Below the pieces are notes generated by a model that saw only the letters and a program-made list of their open reading frames with translations, was not told where the DNA came from and did no database searches. A stretch of DNA of 39,232 bases from an uncultured Pelagibacteraceae bacterium (GTDB lineage Bacteria > Pseudomonadota > Alphaproteobacteria > Pelagibacterales > Pelagibacteraceae). Shown piece by piece: positions 9,655 to 19,539 of this stretch. Position 1 is the first letter of the stretch; every line of letters begins with the position of its first letter. The translations under genes were made by a program, and so were the position numbers. The stretch is from the NCBI GenBank assembly GCA_902603665.1, contig CACKVV010000004.1, forward strand, positions 1 through 39,232, written 5' to 3'.

Positions 9655-10943
9655 AAAATGTTGTTGTAGTAGGGTCTCAATGGGGAGATGAAGGTAAAGG
9701 TAAAATAGTTGATTGGCTATCAAGTGAAGCTGATGTTGTAGTAAGATTTCAAGGGGGTCATAACGCTGGACACACATTAGTAATTGATGGAATTACATAT
9801 AAATTGAGACTTCTTCCTTCGGGAATTGTTAGAAAAGGTAAGATTTCTGTAATTGGTAATGGAGTTGTTATTGATCCATGGGCTCTTTTGGAGGAAATTG
9901 AGGAAATTAAATCCAAAGGCATAATTATTAATGAAAAAAATTTGATTATCTCTGAGTCAGCAACATTAATACTTCCATTCCATAAAGAAATGGATGAAAT
10001 AAGAGAAGATGCGGCTGGAAATTCTAAAATAGGAACAACCAGGAGAGGTATTGGACCAGCTTACGAAGATAAAGTTGGCAGAAGATCAATTAGAGTAATG
10101 GATTTAATTTCTGAAACAAATTTAAATAGTAGATTAGATAACGTTTTGTCTCATCATAATGCAATAAGGAAAGGTTTAAATAAACCACTTTTTAATAAGG
10201 AAAAATTATTAGAAGATTTGCTAAACTTAGCACCTCATATACTTCAGTTTTCTCAGCCTGTATGGAAAAAAATTGATCAATTCAAGTTATCTGGAAAAAA
10301 AATTTTATTTGAAGGTGCTCAAGGAATACTTTTAGATGTTGATCACGGCACCTATCCGTATGTTACCTCATCAAATACTGTTGCATCTTCAGCAGCAACT
10401 GGGTCTGGATGTGGACCTAACTCAATAAATTACGTTTTAGGGATAACTAAGGCATATACTACAAGAGTAGGAGAAGGACCATTTCCAACTGAACTTAATG
10501 ATGAGATCGGTGAGCTTTTAGGTACTAGAGGTAAGGAATTTGGTACTGTCACAAGTAGAAAAAGAAGATGTGGATGGTTTGACGGTGTATTAGTGAGGCA
10601 AACCATAAAAATTTCAGGAATTGATGGAATTGCATTAACAAAGTTAGATGTGTTAGATGAACTAGATCAAATAAAAATTTGTGTTGCATATGAAATCAAT
10701 GGAAAAGAAATTGATTACTTGCCTGCAGCGGTAACGGATCAATTAAAAGTTAAGCCTATTTATAAAACTTATCAGGGGTGGAAAACTTCAACAGTTGGAT
10801 GTAAAAATTTCAATGATCTTCCTGATAATGCAAAAATTTATATAAGAGACCTAGAAGAATTTGTTGAAGCGAAAATCTCAAGTATCTCTACAAGTCCAGA
10901 AAGAAACGATACAATACTGGTTTACGATCCTTTTAATAATTAA
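9651..10943 (+). CDS. purA: PurA, adenylosuccinate synthetase
   Basis: 430 residues, standard length. The N-terminal GTP-binding loop [11 protein letters not shown] lies at 8-18, with Asp13 as the catalytic base. Further motifs are [42 protein letters not shown] and [11 protein letters not shown]. It joins IMP and aspartate in the first committed step to AMP. The start overlaps the thiD stop (ATGA), so it is the last gene of the tilS/ftsH-to-purA run. It converges with rpoH with a 4-base 3' overlap, and no terminator hairpin is visible at the junction. Confidence 0.98.
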   Translation: MKNVVVVGSQWGDEGKGKIVDWLSSEADVVVRFQGGHNAGHTLVIDGITYKLRLLPSGIVRKGKISVIGNGVVIDPWALLEEIEEIKSKGIIINEKNLIISESATLILPFHKEMDEIREDAAGNSKIGTTRRGIGPAYEDKVGRRSIRVMDLISETNLNSRLDNVLSHHNAIRKGLNKPLFNKEKLLEDLLNLAPHILQFSQPVWKKIDQFKLSGKKILFEGAQGILLDVDHGTYPYVTSSNTVASSAATGSGCGPNSINYVLGITKAYTTRVGEGPFPTELNDEIGELLGTRGKEFGTVTSRKRRCGWFDGVLVRQTIKISGIDGIALTKLDVLDELDQIKICVAYEINGKEIDYLPAAVTDQLKVKPIYKTYQGWKTSTVGCKNFNDLPDNAKIYIRDLEEFVEAKISSISTSPERNDTILVYDPFNN

Positions 10944-11830
10944 TTTGCTGGCAGAAGATTTTTAGACTTAGCACTATTTAACATGTGCTTTTGTAATTTT
11001 TCAAAAGCTTTGTTTTCTATTTGTCTTATTCTTTCTCTGCTAATTTTAAATTTTTTACTTAAATCTTCTAAGGTTATCGGGTTATCTGTAAGTCTTCTTG
11101 AGTAAAGAATTTCTTTTTCTCGGTCATTTAAAATTTTAATAGAATCTTGTAGAAGATCTTTTCTTTGCTTCATTTCTTCATTTTGTGCAAATTTCAATTC
11201 ATGATCCATTTCATTATCTACAACCCAATCTTGCCACTCATCACCATCTTCACCAATCGGTGCATTTAAAGATTGTTCTTTTCCAGACAACCTTCTGTTC
11301 ATTGAAATAACTTCTTCCTCACTTACGTCTAACCTGTTGGCAATATCTTTTACGTGCTCATCTCTTAAATCGCCCTCAGCTCTTGGTGCAATTTGGTTTT
11401 TAAGTTTTTTTAAATTAAAAAATAATTTTTTTTGAGCGGTGGTTGTCCCAATTTTGACCAAACTCCATGATCTCAAAATATACTCTTGAATTGATGCTTT
11501 GATCCACCACATCGCGTAGGTTGCAAGTCTAAAGCCTTTTTCTGGCTCAAATTTTTTTACGGCTTGCATTAATCCGACATTTCCTTCTGATATCATTTCA
11601 TTTAGAGGTAAACCATAACCCTTATATCCCATTGCAATCTTTGCAACTAATCTAAGGTGACTTGTCACAAGTTTTTCTGCTGATTTTACATTTCCAGTAG
11701 TTTGCCAATTTTTTGCAAGCATGTATTCTTCCTCTGCATCGAGCATAGGAAATTTTTTTATTTGCGCTAAGTAGGCGGCTAAACCACCCTCATTAGACAA
11801 AGCTGGCAAATTATAAGACGTTGTACTCAT
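10940..11830 (-). CDS. rpoH: RpoH, heat-shock sigma factor (sigma-32 family)
   Basis: 296 residues. Sigma region 2 runs about 50-125, with the core-binding and -10 recognition segment [34 protein letters not shown]. The RpoH-specific box [12 protein letters not shown] (133-144) distinguishes it from the housekeeping sigma. Region 4 includes [15 protein letters not shown] and the helix-turn-helix [27 protein letters not shown]. It should direct heat-shock and protein quality-control genes; ftsH, hflKC and degP in this window are plausible targets. Monocistronic, or followed only by the converging purA. The rluD stop lies 48 bases upstream of its start on the same strand. Confidence 0.95.
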   Translation of the reverse strand: MSTTSYNLPALSNEGGLAAYLAQIKKFPMLDAEEEYMLAKNWQTTGNVKSAEKLVTSHLRLVAKIAMGYKGYGLPLNEMISEGNVGLMQAVKKFEPEKGFRLATYAMWWIKASIQEYILRSWSLVKIGTTTAQKKLFFNLKKLKNQIAPRAEGDLRDEHVKDIANRLDVSEEEVISMNRRLSGKEQSLNAPIGEDGDEWQDWVVDNEMDHELKFAQNEEMKQRKDLLQDSIKILNDREKEILYSRRLTDNPITLEDLSKKFKISRERIRQIENKAFEKLQKHMLNSAKSKNLLPAN

Positions 11831-11878
11831 CGAGGTACTTATTTAATAAAGAAAAGGAAATTTACAATATTTATATTT

Positions 11879-12853
11879 TCATGTTTTTCTTAGCTTTTTG
11901 AGAATATTTTCTAGCTCAGGAGGTAAATTTGATGAAAATTCTAATCTTCTTCCAGTTGAAGGATGATCAAAACCAAGAACTTTTGCATGCAAGAATTGTC
12001 TGTCAAGTTTTAATAAAAGATCTTCTAATTCAAAATCAATATTTTTTAATTCTTTAAATTTTTTTTTGTATTTTTTATCCCCTAAAATATTATTTCCTTT
12101 AAAACTCATATGTACTCTTATTTGATGTGTTCTGCCTGTTTCAAGTTTACAATCTACTAAACTTAATGTTGGTACTTTAGAGTTTTTAAAAATTTCAATA
12201 GTTCGATAATTTGTTATTGCTTGTTTTCCTTTTGCAAAACCAACTTCCATTAATTGTCTATTCTTTGTGCTTCTGGTTATTAAAGTTTCGATTTTTCCAT
12301 TTTGTGGTCTCAGTTTTCCCCAGATCAAAGCTTGATATATTCTTGTAATTGTATGTTTGGAAAACTGATTAGATAAATTTTCGTGTGATTTATTATTTTT
12401 TGCAACCACTACCAGTCCTGATGTATCCTTATCAATTCTATGTACTATACCTGGTCTTAGTTCATCCCCAATATTTGATAGATTGTTATCATTTAAGTCC
12501 ATTAAAGCATTCACAATCGTATTATCATAATTTCCTGCTCCAGGGTGCATCGAAATTCCTGCTGATTTATTAATAACTAATAAATCTTCATCATTATAAA
12601 TTATGTCTAATTTATATTTGAATGGTTTTAGAGATGCTTTTCTAGGCGGTGGAATTGTTAAAAAAACCTTATCATCCTTAAAAATTTTCTTTGAGGGGTC
12701 ATTTACAATTTTATTATTAATACTAAGATTTCCATTTATTATCAGGTTTTTGATCCTAGTTCTGCTAAGAGAGTCATTTTTTTTAGCTATTACTACATCA
12801 ATTCTTTTTCCTTGTAATTCTTCCTCTACAACTAAATTAATGATATTTTTCAT
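11879..12853 (-). CDS. rluD: RluD-type 23S rRNA pseudouridine synthase
   Basis: 324 residues. An S4 RNA-binding domain covers about 14-62 (KRIDVVIAKKNDSLSRTRIKNLI). The catalytic domain has HRIDKDTSG at 138-146, with Asp141 as the predicted catalytic residue, then GRTHQIRVHM later. RluD makes pseudouridines in helix 69 of 23S rRNA. RluC and RluA share the fold, but the S4 domain and length favour RluD. It precedes rpoH on the - strand, an order seen in other alphaproteobacteria. The start lies 23 bases from the divergent tRNA-Arg gene, so the two control regions overlap. Confidence 0.88.
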   Translation of the reverse strand: MKNIINLVVEEELQGKRIDVVIAKKNDSLSRTRIKNLIINGNLSINNKIVNDPSKKIFKDDKVFLTIPPPRKASLKPFKYKLDIIYNDEDLLVINKSAGISMHPGAGNYDNTIVNALMDLNDNNLSNIGDELRPGIVHRIDKDTSGLVVVAKNNKSHENLSNQFSKHTITRIYQALIWGKLRPQNGKIETLITRSTKNRQLMEVGFAKGKQAITNYRTIEIFKNSKVPTLSLVDCKLETGRTHQIRVHMSFKGNNILGDKKYKKKFKELKNIDFELEDLLLKLDRQFLHAKVLGFDHPSTGRRLEFSSNLPPELENILKKLRKT

Positions 12854-12860
12854 TTATTGA

Positions 12861-12866
12861 TATAAT
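12861..12866 (+). promoter_or_regulatory. -10 element of the tRNA-Arg promoter
   Basis: A perfect TATAAT at 12861-12866 ends 10 bases before the mature tRNA 5' end, as expected for a tRNA promoter with a short 5' leader. The -35 region falls inside rluD and is weak (TTAATG-like). Confidence 0.6.
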
Positions 12867-12876
12867 AGTACATAAT

Positions 12877-12953
12877 GCGCTCGTAGCTCAACTGGATAGA
12901 GCGCCAGATTTCGGCTCTGGAGGTTCAGGGTTCGACTCCTTGCGGGCGCGCCA
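12877..12953 (+). tRNA. tRNA-Arg (anticodon UCG)
   Basis: 77 bases with encoded CCA. Acceptor GCGCTCG (12877-12883) pairs with CGGGCGC (12943-12949) with one G-U pair; discriminator G12950. The anticodon stem CCAGA/TCTGG encloses the loop TTTCGGC, giving anticodon TCG. The T arm CAGGG-TTCGACT-CCTTG folds with one wobble. The 3' CCA ends at the base directly before the stop codon of the converging ABC permease gene, so there is no spacer. Anticodon read by eye. Confidence 0.93.
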
Positions 12954-13745
12954 TTATTCACCAATATTTATTAGTGTGCCTTTATCTCGTGCTTTATTAA
13001 ATGAGTAAAAAAATAAAGTAATTGAAATAATGATATAAAACATATTTAACATATAAGCCTGTATTAAGTTTGATATATCAACTGTATTATTTATTAATAT
13101 GTTTCTTGCCTCTTCAAAAATATAAACAAGTGGTAACATATAAGCTATTTTTTGAAAAATATCTGGAAGTATCTCAATTGGGTAGTATATACAACCAAAT
13201 GGAGCTAATAAAAACATAGTTGACCAAGCAATATTTTCAAACGACGGTCCAAATCTTAGAAGCCCTGCTGATACTAAAATTCCTAATGTAATCCCAAATA
13301 TATAAAGACTTAAAAAAAGAAAAAATAGATAAATTCCAAGTTCTAATATTGAAATTCCAAATAGTGGAGAAGTTAATAATACAGCAGGTATTAGACCAAT
13401 TAATGCTCGCACCAAAGCAGTAAAAATTAGTGAAATTAGAATTTCACTAATTTTCATTGGAGCTATAAAGAGATTTGTAAAGTTTCTGCTCCAAATTTCT
13501 TCAAGGAATAACATGTTAAAACCAATACTTGTTCTAAATAAAAAATCATAAAGGATTGCACAAGTTAATATAACACCAACTGCATTGTTGTAATAAGTAG
13601 TATGAGATGCAAAAAAATTTGAAATAAAACCCCACAATGTAATTTGAATTGATGGCCAGTAGATTAAATCCAGTATTCTTGGAAATGACCTAGTGATCAA
13701 ATAAAAATGTCTTAAAAATAACCCATACATTTTAATTATGCTCAT
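12954..13745 (-). CDS. ABC-2 type transporter permease
   Basis: 263 residues with about six hydrophobic segments typical of ABC-2 export permeases (among them TYYNNAVGVILTCAILYDFL, the stretch near LELGIYLFFLFLSLYIFGI, and the C-terminal MLNMFYIIISITLFFYSF). The LAPFGCIYYPIEILPDIFQKIAYMLP-type segment, with Pro-rich loop before the last helices, is characteristic of the NodJ/DrrB-like group. It overlaps the upstream ATPase gene by 14 bases, so the two form one exporter. Substrate unknown: polysaccharide, lipid or drug exporters are all possible. Its stop abuts the tRNA-Arg 3' end. Confidence 0.87.
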   Translation of the reverse strand: MSIIKMYGLFLRHFYLITRSFPRILDLIYWPSIQITLWGFISNFFASHTTYYNNAVGVILTCAILYDFLFRTSIGFNMLFLEEIWSRNFTNLFIAPMKISEILISLIFTALVRALIGLIPAVLLTSPLFGISILELGIYLFFLFLSLYIFGITLGILVSAGLLRFGPSFENIAWSTMFLLAPFGCIYYPIEILPDIFQKIAYMLPLVYIFEEARNILINNTVDISNLIQAYMLNMFYIIISITLFFYSFNKARDKGTLINIGE

Positions 13746-14469
13746 TAGGACTCCTTGAAAGTTTTAAAAATACTTCCTCTAAATTTTTTCTGCCATGTTT
13801 CTCTATAAGGTTAGCAGGACTCCCACTGTCAACAATTATCCCATCTTTCATCATCAAAATTGATTTGCATAATCTAGTGACTTCATTCATGTTATGTGAA
13901 GCAAGCAAAATAGATATTTTTTTTTCTTTCTTATAATCTTCTAAAAAAGATCTTATAAAATCACCAATTTCTGGATCTAGAGATGCCGTAGGCTCATCTA
14001 ATAATAGCACCTTAGGATTATTTATTAATGATTTTGCTAAACTCGCTCTATTTTTTTGTCCGGATGAAAGCTCACCAGTTATTCGATTTAGTATATCACT
14101 TAAACGAAGTTTTGATGTCAGATAGTCAATTCTATCATTTAAATTTTTAATTTTATAAAGTTTTCCAAAGACAATTAAATTTTGTTTTACAGTTAATTTT
14201 TTTGGAAGTTCAATATAAGGGGATATGAAATTAATTTTTTGAAGTATTTTAATTCTATTTTCTTCTATTTTATCACCCTCAACTAAAATTTCTCCACTTG
14301 TTGGTTTAAGTAAACCTAACATCATACCAATAGTAGTTGTTTTTCCAGAACCATTTGGGCCTAAAAGACCTAAAATTTCATTTTCATTTATTTTAAATGA
14401 TATTGATTTTACGGCTTGCTTATCTCCATAATTTTTTTTTAGATTTTGTACTTCAACTAAAGTTTTCAT
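13732..14469 (-). CDS. ABC transporter ATP-binding protein (ABC-2 exporter)
   Basis: 245 residues. Walker A GPNGSGKT (37-44), signature LSSGQ (134-138; the usual second residue G is S here), Walker B LLLDEP (155-160) with catalytic Glu, and the switch His in LASHNMNEV. It belongs to the CcmA/NodI/DrrA-like family that pairs with ABC-2 permeases. It overlaps tsaC upstream by 4 bases and the permease downstream by 14, so tsaC, ATPase and permease are probably cotranscribed. The substrate is not evident. Confidence 0.9.
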   Translation of the reverse strand: MKTLVEVQNLKKNYGDKQAVKSISFKINENEILGLLGPNGSGKTTTIGMMLGLLKPTSGEILVEGDKIEENRIKILQKINFISPYIELPKKLTVKQNLIVFGKLYKIKNLNDRIDYLTSKLRLSDILNRITGELSSGQKNRASLAKSLINNPKVLLLDEPTASLDPEIGDFIRSFLEDYKKEKKISILLASHNMNEVTRLCKSILMMKDGIIVDSGSPANLIEKHGRKNLEEVFLKLSRSPNEHN

Positions 14470-15392
14470 TTTTTTAAAGCTGCTCGTAACAATCTATCGT
14501 TAATTGCCTCACCGATACCTCGATTAGGAATTCTCTCGATAGAGATTTGTTTAAAACCTTTTTTTTTAACTTTTCTTAATGTTTTATATAAATTTTTCGC
14601 TACTTCCTTTAAATTTTTATCTTTACTTAAGTAAAAAAAATTTTTATTTGATTTAATTCTTTTTGAAATTAATAAGAAAGCTTCAAATTTTTTTGGTCTT
14701 TTAATATTTAGTCTTATAGGCAATCCTGGTGAGTAGTGAATTCTTCCTTGCCCAGGCATTACTATATTTTTTTTTTTGTTGGTTTTATTTTTAATTAAAT
14801 ATTTTTCTATTCTACTTCTGTCTAGACTGCCTAATCTTAATATTTTTTGATTAACTAAGCTAACTATTGTAGATTCAAGACCCTCTTTTGACTTCCCACC
14901 ATCTAAGACAAATTTGATTTTATTCCCAAACTCTTCAATCACATCGGTTTTACATACAGCACTAACACTCTTTGAAATATTTGCACTAGGTGCAGCTAAA
15001 GGAAAATTTAAATTTTTTAACAGTTTTCTAGCAACTTTGTGTTTTGGGAAGCGAACTGCAATAGTACTTTTATTATTAGTAACATTATTTGAAATTTTAC
15101 TTTTTTCTTTTAATTCCAAAACAAAGGTTATTGGTCCAGGACAAAACTTTGAATATAGAGTCAAAAATTGATTGTCAATTTTACAATCATTTTTTAGATC
15201 TTTTAAATTATAATAATGAACAATAAGAGGATTTTTTTTTGGTCTTTTTTTTAATTTAAAAATCTTATCTGTTGCTTTATCTGAGTAAGCGTTTGCCGCT
15301 AAACCATAAACTGTCTCTGTAGGAATTCCAATACACTCATTTTTATTGAGATATTTTACTGCTTTTTTAATATTTGAAAGATTGATATTCAT
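14466..15392 (-). CDS. tsaC: Sua5-type L-threonylcarbamoyladenylate synthase
   Basis: 308 residues. The YrdC domain covers about 10-195, with GIPTETVYGLAANA, the basic KLKKRPKKNPLIVHY, the CPGPITFVL strand and FPLAAPSANIS. A C-terminal Sua5 domain follows, introduced by the linker PGQGRIHYSPGLPI. This makes it the long (Sua5) form rather than the single-domain TsaC. It makes threonylcarbamoyl-AMP for t6A37 of ANN-decoding tRNAs. First gene of a three-gene - strand unit. Only 20 bases separate its start codon from that of divergent xseB, and both starts lie within one inverted repeat. Confidence 0.93.
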   Translation of the reverse strand: MNINLSNIKKAVKYLNKNECIGIPTETVYGLAANAYSDKATDKIFKLKKRPKKNPLIVHYYNLKDLKNDCKIDNQFLTLYSKFCPGPITFVLELKEKSKISNNVTNNKSTIAVRFPKHKVARKLLKNLNFPLAAPSANISKSVSAVCKTDVIEEFGNKIKFVLDGGKSKEGLESTIVSLVNQKILRLGSLDRSRIEKYLIKNKTNKKKNIVMPGQGRIHYSPGLPIRLNIKRPKKFEAFLLISKRIKSNKNFFYLSKDKNLKEVAKNLYKTLRKVKKKGFKQISIERIPNRGIGEAINDRLLRAALKK

Positions 15393-15418
15393 ATAATATT
15401 ACCAACTATTATATGAAT
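15387..15418. promoter_or_regulatory. Mirror-image divergent promoter repeat between tsaC and xseB
   Basis: A perfect 12-bp inverted repeat, ATTCATATAATA (15387-15398) and TATTATATGAAT (15407-15418), is separated by 8 bases. It holds the tsaC start codon (15392-15390, - strand) and the xseB start codon (15413-15415). An exact TATAAT occurs on the + strand at 15392-15397, and its mirror image on the - strand at 15413-15408. Each would serve the opposite gene, with a leader of about 9-10 bases. No good -35 was seen on either side. Confidence 0.6.
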
Positions 15419-15664
15419 GAAAAAAATTTGCCAGATGATATTAATTCAAAAACTTTGAATGAGTTAACTGAAATTGCTGATAAAATTATTCAAAATTTGG
15501 AAAATCAAAAAAATTTAGAAGAGTCACTAGACGAATATCAAAAACTTATTAGATTAAATAATTTAATTGAAAAAAAATTCCAAAAATCCTCTAAAGAAAT
15601 TGCAGAGTCTGCAAAATTTAAAATTAACGAAATATCGATTAAAAATGCAAAAAAGATTAAATAA
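15413..15664 (+). CDS. xseB: XseB, exodeoxyribonuclease VII small subunit
   Basis: 83 residues, the normal size. The family pattern appears as LNELTEIADKIIQNLENQKNLEESLDEYQKLIRLNNLIEKKF, a two-helix hairpin with LEESLDEY in place of the common LEESLxxYExG. XseB with XseA degrades single-stranded DNA; xseA is not in this window. The gene order xseB-ispA-dxs is conserved in many proteobacteria and supports the call. Its 3' end overlaps the preferred ispA start by 20 bases. Confidence 0.88.
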   Translation: MNEKNLPDDINSKTLNELTEIADKIIQNLENQKNLEESLDEYQKLIRLNNLIEKKFQKSSKEIAESAKFKINEISIKNAKKIK

Positions 15665-16514
15665 AATTGCAATAGATACAAATAATTTTCTTAAAAAATA
15701 TTTAAAAAAACAAAATAAAACTGATTTAATTAAACCAATGTCTTATGGCCTATTTTCAGGTGGTAAAAAGATAAGATCAAAAATAATTTATGATATTGGA
15801 AGTATATTTAAAATAAATTACAGATCTGTAATCCATATTGGAGCTGCAGTGGAGTGCATACACGCTTATTCACTTATTCATGATGATTTGCCTTGCATGG
15901 ACGATGATGATTTTAGAAGAGGAAAATTAAGTACGCATAAAAAATTTGGTGAATCTACTGCAGTTTTAGCAGGGAATTCCCTTTTAACCTTAGCCTTTGA
16001 AATTTTGTCAGATAAAATTTTTAATATAAATGATAAAAAAAAAAATTTATTAATTAACTCTATATCAAAATGTTCCGGTCATGAAGGTGTGGCTGGAGGA
16101 CAGTTTTCAGATTTAAATTTTGAAAAAAAAAAAATATCTCTAAATAAAATTATAGATATGCAAATTAAAAAAACTGGTAAATTATTTTCATTTTGTTGTT
16201 TGGCACCAGTTATTGTTTCAGGAAACTTTAAAGAAATAAAAAAATTTGAAAAAATAGGAGAAAAAATTGGACTTTTATTTCAAATTGCAGACGATTTAAT
16301 TGATTATAATGGAAATATGCAAATTGCTGGTAAAAAAACTCAAAAAGATTTGGCGAGGGGTAAGGCAACTATTATTCGCGCTTTAGGACAACAAAATTCA
16401 ATCGATTATGCCAATATTCTTAAAGAAGAAATTTTTGCTACATTAAAAAAATATGGTAAAAATTCTAGTAATTTAAAGGCATCTGTTAAATATATTTTAA
16501 ATAGAAATAAATAA
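15645..16514 (+). CDS. ispA: IspA, farnesyl diphosphate synthase
   Basis: An ATG at 15567 would overlap xseB by almost 100 bases and add a basic tail read from the xseB region. The ATG at 15645 gives 289 residues starting MQKRLNKIA, matching the family. The first Asp-rich motif DDLPCMDDDD is at 80-89, with RRGK after it. GGQFSDL and the second Asp-rich motif DDLIDY follow. It condenses IPP with DMAPP and GPP to farnesyl diphosphate. The next gene is dxs, the first step of the MEP pathway, and the polyprenyl synthase ispB lies 4 kb away. Contains an 11-base A-run near 16036. Confidence 0.93.
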   Translation: MQKRLNKIAIDTNNFLKKYLKKQNKTDLIKPMSYGLFSGGKKIRSKIIYDIGSIFKINYRSVIHIGAAVECIHAYSLIHDDLPCMDDDDFRRGKLSTHKKFGESTAVLAGNSLLTLAFEILSDKIFNINDKKKNLLINSISKCSGHEGVAGGQFSDLNFEKKKISLNKIIDMQIKKTGKLFSFCCLAPVIVSGNFKEIKKFEKIGEKIGLLFQIADDLIDYNGNMQIAGKKTQKDLARGKATIIRALGQQNSIDYANILKEEIFATLKKYGKNSSNLKASVKYILNRNK

Positions 16515-18425
16515 ATGAGTAAAACAAAATTCTTAAATAAAATTAATTTTCCAACAGATTTGAAACAGTTAAATCATTCTGAACTTAAAATACTCAAGGA
16601 TGAGTTAAGAGAGGAAATGATAAATGCGGTTTCAGAAACTGGTGGTCATTTAGGTGCGGGTCTTGGAGTTGTAGAGTTAACAGTAGCTTTACATTATATT
16701 TTTGATACACCAAAAGATAAAATTATTTGGGATGTTGGTCATCAATCTTATCCTCATAAAATATTAACTGGGAGAAAAGATAAAATTAAAACTCTTAGAC
16801 AAGGCAATGGCTTATCAGGTTTTACAAAAAGATCAGAAAGTGAGTTTGATCCATTTGGTGCAGCACATAGTTCGACATCAATATCTGCAGGATTAGGAAT
16901 AGCAACTGCAAATAAACTTTCAAATAAATCAGAAGAGGTAGTTGCAGTGATAGGAGATGGAGCAATGAGTGCTGGAATGGCATATGAAGCTATGAATAAT
17001 GCCGGTGCATCAAAAACAAAAATGATAGTTATTTTAAATGATAATGATATGTCGATTGCAAAACCCGTTGGTGCAATGAAGTCTTATCTAGCAAAAATTT
17101 TTTCAGGAAAAATTTATTTTAACTTTAGAGAAACATTAAAATTAATTTTTTCGTCATTTTCAAAAAGGTTTAGTAAAAAAGCTGGTGAAGCAGAGGATTT
17201 TCTTAGATCAGTTGTTACCGGTGGAACTTTGTTTAATTCATTAGGATTTTATTACATTGGCCCAATAGATGGACACGATTTAGATGTGTTGTTACCTGTT
17301 TTAAAAAATGCAAAAGAGTCAAAACACAAAGGACCAATATTGGTTCATATTAAAACACAAAAAGGAAAAGGTTACAGTTTCGCAGAAAAGTCAGAGGATA
17401 AATATCATGGGGTATCTAAGTTTAATATAAAAACAGGTATACAGCAAAAAAGTGATTCAAAAGTACCATCTTACACAAAAGTATATGCAAATACTCTTGT
17501 TAAGCATGCTGAAAATGACAGCAAAATAATTGGTATAACTGCCGCGATGCCTTCAGGTACAGGAATGGATATTTTTGGAAATAAATTTCCCAATAGAATG
17601 TTTGATGTGGGAATAGCAGAACAACATGCGGTAACTTTTGCTGCCGGTCTAGCAACAGAAGGTTATAAGCCTTATGCATCAATATATTCTACTTTTTTAC
17701 AGAGAGCTTATGACCAAGTGGTGCATGATGTGGCAATTCAAAGTTTACCAGTAAGATTTGCTATAGATAGAGCAGGTCTAGTGGGAGCAGATGGCCCAAC
17801 ACATGCTGGATCTTTTGATATAACATATCTGGCTACTTTACCTAATTTTATTGTTATGGCAGCCAGCGATGAGGCAGAATTAGTAAAAATGATAAATACG
17901 TCTGTAGAAATTAATGATAAACCATGTGCATTTAGATATCCCAGAGGAAATGGCACTGGAGTTCAGTTACCTGATATAAGTGAGAAAATCCAAATTGGAA
18001 AAGCAAAAGTTGTTAGAGAAGGAAAGAAAATTGCTATTTTGAATTTTGGAGCAAGATTAAATGAATGTTTAATTGCTGAAGAAAATTTGAGAAAAAAAGG
18101 AGTTAATGCAAGTATCGTAGATGCACGTTTTGCCAAACCTCTTGATGAAAATTTAATTTGGCAACTAGCAACAAATCATGAGGTGATAATTACAATTGAA
18201 GAAGGATCTATAGGTGGTTTTGGGGCACACGTAAGTAACTTTTTAAATGATAAAAATCTTTTAGATTCAAATCTTAAATTAAGGTCAATGATACTCCCAG
18301 ACAAGTTTATAGATCAAGATAATCCTGAAAATATGTATAAATCTGCTGGACTGGATGCTTTATCTATTGAAAATAAAGTAATAGAAGTTTTAAATTCAAA
18401 AGTAATAGTAAAAAAGATTAATTAG
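16515..18425 (+). CDS. dxs: Dxs, 1-deoxy-D-xylulose-5-phosphate synthase
   Basis: 636 residues, full length. Thiamin-diphosphate site: [18 protein letters not shown] from 147 with the metal-binding NDNDMSI about 30 residues on. The transketolase-like pyrimidine-binding domain includes [21 protein letters not shown], with the catalytic Glu in the EQH motif, then [11 protein letters not shown] and [15 protein letters not shown]. It condenses pyruvate with glyceraldehyde-3-P and opens the MEP isoprenoid pathway. It begins directly after the ispA stop with no gap. Its 3' end overlaps the converging aroC by four bases. Confidence 0.98.
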   Translation: MSKTKFLNKINFPTDLKQLNHSELKILKDELREEMINAVSETGGHLGAGLGVVELTVALHYIFDTPKDKIIWDVGHQSYPHKILTGRKDKIKTLRQGNGLSGFTKRSESEFDPFGAAHSSTSISAGLGIATANKLSNKSEEVVAVIGDGAMSAGMAYEAMNNAGASKTKMIVILNDNDMSIAKPVGAMKSYLAKIFSGKIYFNFRETLKLIFSSFSKRFSKKAGEAEDFLRSVVTGGTLFNSLGFYYIGPIDGHDLDVLLPVLKNAKESKHKGPILVHIKTQKGKGYSFAEKSEDKYHGVSKFNIKTGIQQKSDSKVPSYTKVYANTLVKHAENDSKIIGITAAMPSGTGMDIFGNKFPNRMFDVGIAEQHAVTFAAGLATEGYKPYASIYSTFLQRAYDQVVHDVAIQSLPVRFAIDRAGLVGADGPTHAGSFDITYLATLPNFIVMAASDEAELVKMINTSVEINDKPCAFRYPRGNGTGVQLPDISEKIQIGKAKVVREGKKIAILNFGARLNECLIAEENLRKKGVNASIVDARFAKPLDENLIWQLATNHEVIITIEEGSIGGFGAHVSNFLNDKNLLDSNLKLRSMILPDKFIDQDNPENMYKSAGLDALSIENKVIEVLNSKVIVKKIN

Positions 18426-19507
18426 TTTCCACATTGAGCTTTATTTAGCAAGTAGTGATCAAGTATTACACAATGCATCATGGCCTCTCCTATAGGAACA
18501 GCTCTTATTCCTACGCAAGGATCATGTCGGCCTTTAACAGATATAGTTGTATTTTTCCCAAACTTATCAATTGTTTTTCTAGTAGATAATATCGATGAAG
18601 TCGGTTTGACCGCAAATGATACAATTATATCTTGACCACTTGATATACCACCCAAAATACCGCCAGCATTGTTCGAATTAAATTTTGTAGATTTCCCTCT
18701 TTGATTAATCTCATCTGAATTTTCTTCACCTGTCAATTGAGCAGAATTCATTCCAGATCCTATGTTTACTCCCTTTACAGCATTTATGCTCATCATAGCT
18801 GATGCAAGATCCATATCTAGTTTTGAATAAATTGGTGCCCCTAATCCTACAGGTATTCCCTTAGCTCTAATTTCAATAATTGCACCGCAAGATGATCCTG
18901 CTTTTCTTATACTAAGTAAATATTTTTCCCAAAGCTTTAGTACAGATTTATCTGGACAAAACAATTGATTCTGTTTGATAAATTTTTCGCTCCAATTTTT
19001 TGGATTAGATCCTAAAATTCCTAATTGAGTTACTCCTCCAACAACATCATATTTTTTTCCTAGAATAAATTTTAATATTTGTTTTGCTATACCCCCTGCT
19101 GCAACTCTAGAGGCCGTCTCTCTTGCAGATTGTCTTCCTCCTCCCCTATAATCTCTAATTCCATATTTTTTAAAATAGGTAAAATCTGCGTGTCCTGGCC
19201 TGAATTTATTTTTAATTTTTCCATAGTCTCTAGATCTCATATCTTTATTATAAATTATCATTGAAATTGGAGTCCCAGTTGTTTTACCTTCAAAAATACC
19301 TGATAAAATTTCAACTCTATCATCTTCTTTTCTTTGAGTTGTAAATCTTGATTGACCAGGTTTTCTTTTATTTAAATCTTTCTGAATTTCTTCAATATTT
19401 ATTTTGATATTAGGTGGGCAACCATCAACTACACATCCAATTGCTGGTCCATGAGACTCTCCCCACGTTGTGAATCTAAATATCTTTCCAAAGGTATTAA
19501 ATGACAT
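18422..19507 (-). CDS. aroC: AroC, chorismate synthase
   Basis: 361 residues. N-terminal [28 protein letters not shown], then [17 protein letters not shown], the FMN-site segment [58 protein letters not shown] and [17 protein letters not shown] are all family signatures. It converts EPSP to chorismate, the branch point for aromatic amino acids and for the p-aminobenzoate used by FolP. Its 5' end faces pdxH with 32 bases between start codons if the preferred pdxH start is used. Confidence 0.98.
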   Translation of the reverse strand: MSFNTFGKIFRFTTWGESHGPAIGCVVDGCPPNIKINIEEIQKDLNKRKPGQSRFTTQRKEDDRVEILSGIFEGKTTGTPISMIIYNKDMRSRDYGKIKNKFRPGHADFTYFKKYGIRDYRGGGRQSARETASRVAAGGIAKQILKFILGKKYDVVGGVTQLGILGSNPKNWSEKFIKQNQLFCPDKSVLKLWEKYLLSIRKAGSSCGAIIEIRAKGIPVGLGAPIYSKLDMDLASAMMSINAVKGVNIGSGMNSAQLTGEENSDEINQRGKSTKFNSNNAGGILGGISSGQDIIVSFAVKPTSSILSTRKTIDKFGKNTTISVKGRHDPCVGIRAVPIGEAMMHCVILDHYLLNKAQCGN

Positions 19508-19539
19508 ATATTTATTATATAAGTTATTTTGTTAAAATT

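Noticed and set aside
15567..15644. Longer ispA start
   Set aside because: It would overlap xseB by 98 bases and add a basic tail not seen in the family; the ATG at 15645 fits better.
19501..19539. Longer pdxH start
   Set aside because: It overlaps the divergent aroC start and adds residues outside the family's normal N-terminus.
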